Below, piece by piece: positions 22,086-33,892 of a DNA stretch of 64,000 nucleotides. The DNA is from Juglans regia (Eukaryota > Streptophyta > Magnoliopsida > Fagales > Juglandaceae): contig NC_049907.1 in NCBI RefSeq assembly GCF_001411555.2, positions 6,704,243 to 6,768,242 of the forward strand, read 5' to 3'. The translations under genes were made by a program, and so were the position numbers. Positions within the stretch are counted from its first letter, which is position 1, and each line of letters begins with the position of its first letter. Below the pieces are notes generated by a model, which was not told the DNA's origin, did not search any database, and saw only the letters and a list, made by a program, of their open reading frames with translations.

Positions 22086-24750
22086 ACTCTCGGTGGATCA
22101 AGTTTGAATCCCATCCACCAGATGTTGCGTCCAATAAGTCATTGACACATGCAGTAGCAAGAAAAGTATTACAGCAAGTAAGAATGGAAGGATTACAAGA
22201 ATATGACACCCAATTATCATCCCAAATATCGATCTGATCACCCTTCCCAATACACCATAAACAACCTGATCTAATCACATATTTTGCATCACAAATACTA
22301 CACCAAGCATAAGAAGGTTTAGAGCCCAACTTGGAAGATAAAAAATCACAACCTGGAAAATATTTTGCCTTAAAGACAGCAGCAGACAGAGAGCCCTGAT
22401 TTTGTATAAGGCACTACCCTTGCTTTGCTAAAAGAGCCAAATTGAAAGCCTCTAAATTCCTAAAACCCAGACCTCCAAAAAAATTAGATATGCACATATT
22501 GTTCCAACTGACCAGTGTATTTTCCTTTCTTGGCCTCTTTGTCCCCACCAAAATCTAACAATAACGCCTTCAAGTTCTTTGCAAAAACCTTTTGGTAGCT
22601 TAAAACAACTCATAGTATATGTGGGAATAGCCTGCACTATAACTTTAATGAGCACTTCATGACTAGCTTGGGATAAATGCTTCTCCCTCCATCCTTTCCA
22701 TTTTGGCAAAACCTTATCCTTTATATCCCTAAATGTATAGTATTTTGATCGACCCACAAAGAAGATAAACCAAGATACTTATTATGATGATGAATGGTCA
22801 GGACACCCCAAATTTCCTTTATTTCATTATTTACCACTTCATCCATATTTCGGTTAAACAATGGTTTAGTCTTCTTCCGATTTAATTGTTGACCCGATAC
22901 AGCCCCATAAATTGACAAAATATTCTGAATGTGCACATTTATTGAAATAGATGCTTCACAGAAAATGATATTATTACCAGCAAAAAATAAGTGACTTACC
23001 CGAGGAGCATTATTGGACACTTTAATCCCTTTCACCAGATTTTGTGCCTCAGCCTGCTGTAACATTAAGGATAGCACTTCAGCACAAAGAACAAATAAGT
23101 ATGGAGAGAAAGGACATCCTAGCCTCAAATGCCGTGTAGGCTAAATAGAATCAGTAGGAACTTCATTAATGAAGGCCTTATAAGAAACAGATGCAATGCA
23201 AGCCATGATGAACTGAATGAAATGAGAATTAAAACCCATCCTCATTAAAAGCTTCTCGAGAAAAATCTATTTCACTTGATCATATGCTTTACTCATATTT
23301 AATTTTATTGACATACACCACTTCTTACCCCTCTATCATCTCCTTATAGCATCCAAAGTTTCAAATGCCACCATGACATTATCTGTAATCATTCTCCCCA
23401 GAACAAAAGCACATTGAGTTTCAAAAATAACCATAGGTAATATCATTTTCAGTCTATTTGCAAGAATTTTGGCAATAATCTTATAGAACACATTACACAA
23501 ACTAATGGGTCTATAATCCTTCAGGTACTCCAGATTTTTTTCTTAGGAACCGGCACAAGATAAGTATGATTAAATTCAACTGGCAATACGCTAGAATTTA
23601 GAACCTGTAACACATTGGTAACAACCAAGTCACCCACTGAATGCCAATATCTCTGAAAAAATAAAGACGATAAATCGTCTGAGCCATGAGCTTTCAATGG
23701 TTGCATTTGAAATAATGCCTCATTTATCTCCACATCAGTGAAAGGGCGCATATAATTTGAAGCTGAACAACATTTAAAACATCATCCAAATTAGAGGGAT
23801 TAGTAGAAGAAAGTAAATCTGAATAGTAGTTTGTAACCATAGCTGCCAATGAAGTACCCTCATGAACATAACCCATATCATCCTTCAGTTTATCAATTAG
23901 ATCACACCGCCGCCTCTGAGAGCCCTTATAATGAAAATACTTCATATTTTGGTTGCCATCTTGCAACTAAGTAAACCTTGAACGTTGTCTCTACATCAAT
24001 TCCCTCATTTTGATAGCTAAAGCTTTCTTAACATTATCGAATTGGGATTTGACTCCAAATATCAAGAGCATGACTGCATTGTTCAAACTTTTCATCCAAA
24101 GGGACACAAGAAGATGATTTTCATGCAGATGCAATAGTTTCCTCACACCTTTTTGCTCCAACCCACATGGCATCAAACCTAAATAACTGATAATTATGCA
24201 TATGACAAGGTTGCACCCCTTCAGTACTTAACAACAAACAGCTACGGCCCAAAACTAAGGTGGCAATATTTCTATTTTACATGAGGGATATATCTCAAGC
24301 CAAGCATTATACAAACCTATCCATTCTTTCTTTCACCAGTGCCATACCATCCTTTAAATTGCTCCATGTAAATAGAGACCCTTTAACATCAAGACTTCAA
24401 AGTTGACAATAATCCAAAGTAGATCTAAAATCATACATTTGTCTAAATGGTCTCTCTTTACCTCCCATTTTCTCAGATCTCATTAAAATCGTCAAAGCAT
24501 AACCATGGCCCATCATATTGATTTTTCAAAGCACACAATGACGCCCAAGTTTCATTTCAACATTGAGTATCAGGATGGCCATAGATAGCAGACAACCTCC
24601 AATTTATATCAATAATAGGATCCCGAGACATGCACATCAAAACGGGATTTAGAGTAAGAATGCAGAAGCGAATTTACCTACCCTTTCCAGAAGAGACACA
24701 AGCCTCCACTTTTTCCATAACTCGCCACAGCAAAAAAATAAGAGAAACCC
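22085..24750 (-). mobile_element. L1-type LINE remnant (EN to RT to zf-RVT)
   Basis: Minus strand, reading from about 24700 downwards: endonuclease (WRLSAIYGHPDT near 24590, DDFNEI near 24500), a linker, reverse transcriptase (EINEALFQMQPLKAHGSDD at about 23700; CPFSPYLFVLCAEVLSLML at about 23100; the FADD catalytic box appears as FAGN near 22980), the FWWGQRGQERKIHW block at about 22530 and the zf-RVT linker IWDDNWV (about 22225). Stops and frameshifts are frequent. The loss of both catalytic Asp residues and of the 3' end (RNase H and poly-A) shows a dead, 3'-truncated copy. It abuts hAT debris at 22085. Confidence 0.82.
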
Positions 24751-24904
24751 AACTTATACTTGAATCTTTTGTCATGAATCACAGAGGAGCTGAAATGGAA
24801 AGATGAAAGAAGATGTTTGATATGTAGTCGTTCTAGATTGTTGTTGTAATAGTTAGTAGCAAAGTTTTGAATTTTGTTTCGGTGACTATTTCAGTTAAGG
24901 TACT

Positions 24905-26858
24905 TGAAACACTCCGATCCCGAATGGGTTTGAGAGTTAGCTCTTATTACCTACAATCATCCCCCAACAACACAATATATACATTCCAAATTCTCTATAA
25001 ACCATAAAAAAAATTATGTTACGAACCAATGACTTTATAATTACTCTAAGACTCCATGAAGTCTCAAAACAACCATCAACTTTCAGAATTTTCATCAATA
25101 GAACCATTTAAAACTACAACATAAGACTCTACCAAAATGAAGGTACCCAAAAGTATTCTCTCTATACTTAATCCACTATGCTCACATAGCCTTATTCATG
25201 CTTCCTATTTTTGAATTTCAACTGAAACATGTAAAACATCTTAAAACATTATGGAGATAAGGGAGTGAGTTATCGACAACTTAGTAAGCAGAGAACATAT
25301 ACTAGTATGCAAACTGAGTATCATCACGATATCACATCAGAGCATCATATTAGAATAGAGGCCATGTTTAACCCCTGTGGTAGGGCTGTGCTATCCCGAT
25401 GGTCAAACCGGGCAGAGATAGAAGTGAATTTTTTCCATATTATTCTCGGAGCCCCGAGTGTGCACACAGGAAAAACCACGCAAAAACCACTCTTTTTCCA
25501 AAATGAGTGCACTCAGAGATAGAGAAGTTGGTACCAACCCAAACAAAGCAGAATCAGTGTCAGATACAAAATCAGAACGTTAATCCAAAGGTTTTCATAT
25601 GTCATATCAATGTAAAACAGGGTACAAAACATATTCAGATCATTCTCACATACTTAAAAAAAGAAGTCAGGGCATCTTCATAAAACTATGCACAAATTTT
25701 TAGGTTTTCTTAATCGCTCTTTTTACAAAATTCAAGAACTAAATGCCAAAAACTTACTCATGTCTACACCAATCACAATGTTTTTCTCTCCTTGTACGAA
25801 TCTCATGAGTAATGCAAATAAATGACCAAGGTTGTTTTTCCCAAGTTCCCATTTCATAACAAAACATATATAATTTTTCATAAAGTCAACATTAGTCCAT
25901 ACATTTCATACAAAGTCTAGCATAGGAACCTAGCTTACCTGAACTTTTTTACTTCTCAGAATTTTCTTACCACAGTGCCAAGCAAATTTCTACAAGCATG
26001 TCATTCAACATAATTCATGATCATGTTTCATTCAACATATTATAGTTATGTATATATTATGTATCTCATGCATCTCACATTGCATATGACAAGTAAGCTT
26101 TTGTAAGATTAAGTGTAAGATAAATATGAGATAAATCAGATGGTCATTCAAATGCATAGAACCAATGCAGTTTCAAGGTGGATGTGCAACCCACGAACTC
26201 AAGCGTGATCCACCATAGTATGCTAGAATACTATCAGCAGCTCCCCTTGTAGCTGCGGGATGTAGAGCCGATGCACAACTTTGCATACATGGTTACATGT
26301 GTTGGCTAGTCAAAACAGTAAGATAATTTAGATTTGCCAAACAAGTTAGTTAATTCAGACAAGTCATGCATATCATCAGCATAATTATGAACAGTCATAA
26401 ATTATAAGTTCTCAACATGAAATATTTTATGAAAAACCTTATATTAGTATGTTTACATTATGATGTGTTTCTTACTGAGTATTTGACTTATTTTGTTTTG
26501 TTTGTTTTATGTTTTTAAATCACCCAAGTCAGGATAATTATGATGATCGAGCTGTAGGGTGGGACTTGCTCCTAGGAGACATGATAGAGGCTTAGATAAT
26601 GTATAGAGAATTTTAAGTTATGGTTTTTATAGTTTAGAATTCAAGAAGTGTTTAATAAATGCTTCCGCGTAGTCATTTATATTTTTAGTATAATTTTTAA
26701 TAAAGAATTATTGTATTTACTATATGAAATCTTTGTATCCAATGCTTCTTTTCAAATAAAAAAAATATTTTTAAGACAAGTTTAGTAGTAGCACTCGGGC
26801 TCCCCAAATCTTTAAAAGAATAATCTTATTATCAACCATGGAGAGTCGGGTGTTACAA
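24905..26858. mobile_element. Gypsy long-LTR fragments in opposed orientation
   Basis: The part from 24905 to about 26000 is, on the minus strand, similar to the 3' part of the LTR at 34287-37264 (shared features: GCTTACTGAGTTGTTGATAA near 36866 and its complement near 25270; CTCGGAGCCCCGAGTGTGC near 25446; GGTGTAGACATGAG near 36189 and its complement near 25766). Its end at 24905 reads AAACACTCCGATCCCG, as in other chromovirus LTRs. The part up to 26858 ends GGGTGTTACA on the plus strand. The two seem to be LTR pieces facing opposite ways; internal joints are unresolved. The frame at 25265-25522 is not a gene. Confidence 0.5.
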
Positions 26859-28440
26859 GAAATGGAGTAAAGTAGGAATCTCTAAGAGTAAAGGAGGGTT
26901 GGGTTTTAGAGATGTTGAGTATTTTAATTGAGTTATGTTAGCAAAACAATTATGAAGGTTACTAATAATCCCAATTCATTGGTTGGAAAGATTATGAAAG
27001 GAAAATACTTTAAAACAGGTACTATTTTGTTTGCTAAGCTTGGTCATGGTCCTTCACAGATTTCGAGGAGTATATGGGAGTCTAGGAGTCTAATAAAAGA
27101 AAGTATGAGATTGAGAGTGAAGAATGGTCAGAAGATTAAAATATTGAGTGACAAGTGGTTGCCAACACTTACTACTCACTTGGTTCAATCACAAGTGAAG
27201 ATTTTTTCTAGTGAAGCTACAGCTAAAGAGTTAATTGATAATAGGGGTTGTTGGAACACAAATCTTATTCATGATGTGATGAATGAAGAAGAGGTAGCAA
27301 TGATTAGTAGTTTACTTGTTAGTAGGAGAGGTTCAGAAGATAAAATCATATGGGGTTCTAATAAATCTGGTATATTTTCTGTGAAGACCACATACCATTC
27401 ATTAGATCATATGAAGAGAAGATTGGAAGGTAAACAGTCAACTAGCACTAATGGTATAGGATGGAAGAAAACTTGGGAGCTGAAAGTTCCAAATTCCGTA
27501 AAAAAAATTCTATGGAAAGCAGTGAGTGAAGTTCTTCCTACAAAGTGGAATCTATTCTGGAGAACAATTACTGAGAATGATCTTTGTCCTATATATGAAT
27601 TGTGTGAGGAGACAAGTTGTCACACCTTGTGGAGTTGTGGTGCTGCCTCAGATGTTTGGGCTGAAGATTTGAGTAGTTTACAAAAATGAAAATGTGCAAG
27701 AGCTTGAATTCTATAAAATATGGGAGGGGATGGCAACAAGTTTACAGAGGAAGGATCTGAAAGAAGTTGCATGTGTTCTTAGAAGTATTTGGTTAAGAAG
27801 AAATAATATGCATTTGAAAGAAAGTTTAATAGTCCCATATGAGTTATACTTGGAGCAAGAGAAAGAGATGGCGAGCTTTCAACAGGCACAAGAGATTTTC
27901 TGCGTTCCTAAACAAAATGAGTCTTCAGTCAACAGAGCTATCAAGTGGGAAAAGCCAAGTACAAACCTTTATAAATTAAACTAGGATGCAATATTAGATG
28001 TAAACACTTCAAAGATGGGAGCTGGTATTGTGATCAGAAACTTGGAAGGTGATTTAGTTGCTTCTCTTTGCATGCCAAAAATGTTTGTTAACCATCCTGT
28101 TATGGCTGAAATATTTGCTTTAGAGAGGGCTATGGGATTATGTCTCATGATTGGATTAGAACATGTCATTTTTTAAGGAAATGCTCCTGTAGTCATCAAA
28201 GAAGTACAAAATTCTGAAGAGAGCTGGTTTTGGTGTAGTCAGATGATAGAAGACATCAAAGCTTCCTACCCAGGTAGAGATTGGCGGAGTCTTCACTATG
28301 CGCCTAGAGAATCTAATCAAGAAGCACATTAGATGACGAAGCTAGCTTTGTCTTTATGATAAAGAGTTATTTGCTTAGAAGAGGGTCCAAAATGGATAAA
28401 GAACTGTATTCAATTAGAGAAACAATGTAATGACTGACTT
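26859..28440 (+). mobile_element. L1-type LINE, 3' half (zf-RVT and RNase H)
   Basis: Starts immediately after the LTR end GGGTGTTACA with KKWSKVGISKSKGGLGFRDV, so an LTR element probably cut this LINE. A long frame (26928-27689) has the linker GQKIKILSDKWLPT, WKKTWELKVPNSVKKILWK and CPIYELCEETSCHTLWSC (zf-RVT). After a stop, the next frame carries RSIWLRRNNMHLKE, then the RNase H domain with GAGIVIRNLEGDLVASLC (about 28020-28075) and ESNQEAH (about 28310-28330). Four or more stops interrupt it. The 3' end is near 28440, without a clear poly-A. Confidence 0.78.
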
Positions 28441-28741
28441 TGATTTATATGAATATGTCTGTTTTGATGAAAAAAAAACTTTTAAACTTTCATTTAAACA
28501 TTTAAAAAAACACATTTTTTCGCTACTTCCGTGGAAACAGGCATTTAAACTTTCACTTTGGTATCCTTTCCTAATAGAAATTAATGACTTATATTTATAT
28601 ATTTCAACAGGATCAAAATCTCTCAAAATTTTGGATTATAATCTTTTAATTAAATGTGTAACGAAATTCGATTAATTAAATCTTTCCTATCACGTGTGTT
28701 TATATGCAGTCACTTCATGATTAGTAGTGGGAGTGTGGGGA
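28440..28741. other. AT-rich flank, no gene seen
   Basis: Contains A- and T-rich sequence with no domain. Its last 47 bp (CACGTGTGTTTATATGCAGTC onward, from about 28695) resemble 49962-50000 and mark the left flank of the LINE insertion at 28742. Confidence 0.6.
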
Positions 28742-28786
28742 TTTTTTTTTTTGGGAAAACCAATCTTCATTCATAAAATAAACAGA

Positions 28787-31700
28787 TTACAAAGAAGAAT
28801 CAATCCAAAGGAAATTAGAAATTACATCCGGGTAAGAACCCCACCATAAACTAATTTTCGAGACACTCAAACCAAGCTTGGCAAGAGTATGAGCTACTAT
28901 ATTGCAGCTTTTATTTGCATGTTTTAGAACACATATTTGAAATCGATGCATTAACTTCCTGGCTTCACTGACAATGTTCCCCATGGTGGCCATAGATTTT
29001 CCATTTCGATTGAACTCATTTACAACCAAGAGAGAATCTGATTCAATTGACATATGATGGATACCAAGATGAAGACACAGATGTAGCCCACTAAGGATTG
29101 CAAGTCCTTCAAGCTCGATTACATTTAGACTTGCCATTTCTCTTATTGCTTCCGCCATTATAACTTCACCCTTTGAATCTCTAAATACATCACCTATACC
29201 CGCTAGAGATCCATCTTGAGAAAAGGCTTCATCTAAATTCAATTTGAAAGTGTCAGGTGGTGGGAATTCCCATCCGCAATGATGCCTAATTACATATAGA
29301 CGTTTGTTCCTCAATTCACAAAACCTTTCTGCATAGCCAAGGCACTTCCCCACATAGCATCAGCATGTACATCTTTTTCCTAAAAAATCTTCATGTTTCT
29401 TCTATACCAGCAGCTCCAGCATGTTAAAAAGAACAACTCCAACAACTCGGCACAATTATAATGTAGAAGTTTAAGAGCAACATCAATGAACAAGCTGGAC
29501 TCATTAATTTGTAACTGCTTTGGGAAGTTTTTAATCCAGACTTCTCTAATTTATTGGCAAGAGAGTAATACATGCAAGGTATCTTCTCTATTATCATCAC
29601 AGAAAACACAATTTTCAGCAATATTAACATGTTTCTTCCGAAGGTTATGCTTAGTAGGTAATACTCCTTTGACAGCCTTCCATGCAAACACTCTTACTTT
29701 AGAAAGGAGTTTCATAGCCCAAATAGATTTCCACAATATCCTAATAAGAGTAGTATTTGATGCTTCACCACTGTGTCACCATATTTGCTTATCTGAAAAG
29801 CCTATAGCCACTCCTAACTATGTATCTCCCATGAGCTTCAAGCGTCTAGCAAATCACATCTGAATTTCCTTGACTAAGCATAATCTCAACAATCTGTAGT
29901 GCCATTGTAGGAGGGAACATGGTTGTAATTTTGTTAACATCCGATTCTGTCTGCTCAGGGACAAATAATGAATTCACAGTAGCTTCCTCTGCACCTATAA
30001 CAGACACAGAGTTCATATTAGCAATCCTTTTAAACCATGGTACCCATACATCAGTTCATACTTTCACTGAGTTCCCCGAACCAATTCTCCATCTGCACCC
30101 ATCATTCAGCTTTAAAATTGTGCCCCAAATTCCTTGCCATACATAGGAAGGATTGTTTCCCAAACCAGCATCTAGAAAATGGTTCTTTGAAAAATATTTA
30201 GCCTTAAGCAAACTGTGTAGCAACGAGTTTGTATTTGACATTATTCGCCATCATTGCTTGGCCAAAAAAGCATCATTAAAGATTCTTAAATCCTTGAATC
30301 CCATCCCACCTTCCTTTTTTGTTGCACACATCTTTGGCCAACTCATCCAATGAATTCTCTTCTCTTCATTTTTCTGCCCCCACCAAAATTTTGCCATTAT
30401 TTTTTCAAGATCATGACACAAGGAAGATGGAAGCTTAAAACAACTCATAGAATAGGTAGGAATAGTTTGGGCTACAGCTTTAATCAAAACTTCATTTTCA
30501 CCAGTCGAGAGTACATTTTCTTTCCATCCTTGCAACTTTCTCCATACTCAATGCTTTATTTCAGAAAAAGCTCTAGATTTAGACCTCCCAACAAATGATG
30601 GGAGTCCTAAATACTTTTCATACTCTGACTTTTTTGCTCTCCCCAAAATTCCAAAATTGCATCCTTAGTTGGTGGTTGCACATTTGAGCTGAACACAAAG
30701 CCTGTTTTGCTTCTGTTTATCACTTGACTAGAAGATGCTTTATAGCAGTTGAGAATGGATTGAATTTTTTGATTTTATTGCATATTAGCCTTATAAAATA
30801 AAAGACTATCATCTGTAAAAAGTAGATGAGAGATCTTGGGAGCACCTCTACAAATCTTCACAACTGAAATTTCCCCTCTTCTCTCGGCATGTTTGATCAA
30901 TGAAATCAAACCTTCAGTACATAGTAAGAATAAGTAAAGGGAAAGAGGGTCATCTTGTCTCAAACCTCTAGAAGGAGCAAATGGACCTTTTGGCTCACCA
31001 TTAATCAAAATTGAAAATGAAACAGTTTTGACAAACATCATAATGAGATGGATCCATTGAGCATTAAATCTCATTGCCTCCATAACCGCTTGTAAATATG
31101 GTCATTCAGCACAGTCATAAGCTTTGCTAATATCCAACTTAATGGACATAGAACCATTCTTGCCTTGTCTCTTATTTCTCAGAAAAACGCATCACCTCAT
31201 ATGCCACTAGAATATTTTCAGTAATGATCCTTCCCGGTACAAAAGCACATTGAGTTTTTGAGATAATTACATCAAGCACACTCTTAAGCCTATTTGCAAG
31301 AACTTTAGCCATTAATTTATACAAGCATAAACTAATAGGCCTAAACTCAAAAATTTTCTCAGGCTTATTCTTCTTTGGAATCAAAACTATGAAAGTATGA
31401 TAAAGAGATGAAGGAAGAGTACCAGTTCTGAGGGAGGACAACACTCCATTTGTAACCTCATTACCCACAATATGCCAATATTGTTGAAAGAAGACAGACA
31501 CCATTCCATCAAGTCCAGGTGATTTTGTTGGGGCCATTTGATCCAAAGCTACCTTGACCTCATCACGATGAAATTTTTTCAATAATTCAGCATTCATTTG
31601 TTAAGACACTCGACCACTTAATCCCTTCCAAAATGTCCAAGTTACTATTACTAATATCAGAGTGAAACAAGGACTAAAAATGGCTTACAATAAGATGGTC

Positions 31701-32574
31701 TCTCTCCTTTTCAAATCTCCATATGCCCTGCTCATCCTTTAGTCCTTTAATATAGTTATTTTTCTTCCTTTGTGAAGCCTTATGATCGAAAAATTTTGAG
31801 CTCATATCACCCCCCCTTAAGCCACAAAATTTTAGCTCTTTGGTGCCAAAGGATTTCCTCCCTTTCTAACCAAACTTGCAAATTATTCCTTGCTTGTATC
31901 AATTCCTCCTTTGAGACTTGTCTAGGATCTGTCATTTGCAGTCTATGAAGAGTAGCTCGTGCTCTTCTCAGATTCTGATATAGTTTGCCAAATTTCTTCT
32001 CATTCTAGACTTCTAGACCTCTACTACAACCCTTGATCTTTTGGGATATGGCTATTAAATTATTGCCCCCAGCAACTTCTTGCCAATGTCTTGAAATAAC
32101 TTCTTCACACTCATCATCTTCTATCCACATGGCCTCAAACTTGAATAGCTTAATTATGCTTCTAGTCGATACATCACTTAGAGAAAGTGATATTGGTAGG
32201 CGATCAGAATATGCAGCAAAACATTGAAATACTCAAGCTTGTGGAAAGCATTCCTGCCATTTCATATTAGCAACAAAAAGGTCAAGCCTTTCACTTATCA
32301 CCTGTTGATTATGTCTCCTACTGGACCACATGTATTTAGTGCCTTGAAACCTCAAGTCTATTAGATGACAGTCATCAAGAGCACCTCTAAAGGCATGCAT
32401 CAACCTCTCTTGCCTTGGTCTTCCACCTAACTTCTCATGGTTGCTCAATGCCTCATTGAAATAGCCACAAACCAACCGTGGGATATCTTCAAGCTCCCTT
32501 AAAAGTCGAATTAAATCCCAAGACTCTCCTCTTCTTTTAGTTCTGGATGTCCATATAATCTTGTAAACTTCCAC
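28787..32574 (-). pseudogene. LINE ORF2, RT to RNase H portion
   Basis: From high to low coordinate: EN C-terminal part (LVCGYFNEALSNHEKLGGRP, 32490-32430; SERLDLFVANMKWQ, about 32260); RT with TKSPGLDGM (31510), FIVLIPKK (31390), FRPISLC (31340) and QCAFVPGRIITENILVAYEV (31260-31200); then LRQDDPLSLYLFLLC (30960) and catalytic FTDDSLLF (30810; FADD in most L1); KFWWGQKNEEKRIHW (30380); zf-RVT CVFCDDNREDTLHVLLSC (29605-29555); RNase H FKLNLDEAFSQDGSLAG, IESDSLLVV and NIVAHTLAKLG. RT Asp pair is present, but G in LRQGDPL is D. Frames break several times. It copied its own RNA at nicked chromosomal DNA when active. Confidence 0.82.
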
Positions 32575-33434
32575 TTAATTCATTTGCATCAATATGAAAG
32601 AACGAGTAGCTTTTGATACTCAAACTAACACAACAAGAAATATGTCCTTTTCAAAGAGGTAAGTTCACCGCAAAAAGCATGTAAATCGCCACAATATATT
32701 TCACCCGACCTCAATTTGTTTGAGGCAAACTAGTCGAGAAAAACAAGTTTGGGTTGATCAATTGCGGTGGCCTTTGACTTTCGTCGCATAGAAGATCTTT
32801 TGCCACGACTAAATTCGGTCGAAAATAATAGTTTGAACCGAGGTATAAACAGTTTTGGCACTTGATTAGTTCTCCGGAAATAACTATTTCCAGCGATTAC
32901 TACGCACCGAAAATAACTATTTTTGGCGAGCATTACTCGCCAAAAATAAAGTTAAACAATTAAAAAAATATATGCGGCGAATCCTAATTAGCCGCAAAGA
33001 ACAATGATCCCCAAAAAAAATATAAAAGCATAAAACCGTATATCAAAATCCAAGCCATGCACTAAATTTATATTTCAAGGAAAATCTATAAAAGTCCAAG
33101 TAGAATAAAAATACCAAAAGAATAAAAATAAATGTCCTCTAAAAGGCAAACATCATATAAAAGTTAAGATGCAAACATGACACATTACAAAATTATTCTG
33201 CTATATATTACAAGCATGCAAACTACAGAGCCAAAATTATTCTGCTAAAAGTTGAAGGTGCAAACATGCAAACTGAATCATACAAACATTAAAAAAAAAA
33301 ACCAACTTATCCTGCTATATACTACACACTATAGAGCCTAAACCAGAGTCCTCAAGATCGTCAAAATCCTCAAGATCATCAAAATTATACAAGAATTACA
33401 AGAGAAAACAAAAGTGAAATGAAAGTCTCAAGAT

Positions 33435-33890
33435 ACCAAACCAGCAAAATCAAATTGAGAGACCAAATCAAGTTCGGTGCAACTGAAAGTAACAGAATTT
33501 CCAAGCTCCTGCAGATGATCAGCTTGAGCTCTAATATTAAACACCAAGATCGATCCTCAGACTTATGATTGAAAAACTGAGGCACCTGTTCTTGCCAAAG
33601 CTTGTGTTTCTGAATAGAATTTTGAAGTTGACCAACCATCACCGGAAAGGAGGCTTTAATATACTGAGAGTCAGTAAGAACTTCTTCAGCATCACTCAGC
33701 TTGCATCTTTTGAAACTGTGTGGCGCAACAATGGCCTCTAAGGCTTTCTTTAGCCATTTAACCCCATCAATCAATGAACTACACAAGGGACCAGAGGCAC
33801 ATTTATGGGGAAGTTGCTTTGCAACCTTCATCAAGCTCTCAATATCCTCAATAGCAGGAGCACCAAAGCAGAAAGTACATTCTCGACATC
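33435..33890 (-). pseudogene. Captured fragment of a JMJ17/KDM5-like gene (PLU-1 region)
   Basis: Minus strand: IESLMKVAKQLPHKC, GPLCSSLIDGVKWLKKALEA, CKLSDAEEVLTDSQ, FPVMVGQLQNSIQKHKLWQE, HKSEDRSWCLILELK, then in another frame ELGNSVTFSCTELDLVSQ. From memory this resembles the PLU-1-like helical region of plant JMJ17-type H3K4 demethylases, though no catalytic JmjC domain is present. It directly follows the captured E2F exon within the same CACTA element. About 140 residues are represented and one frameshift is likely near 33520. Family assignment is from pattern memory only; another large plant regulator is possible. Confidence 0.55.
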
Positions 33891-33892
33891 AA

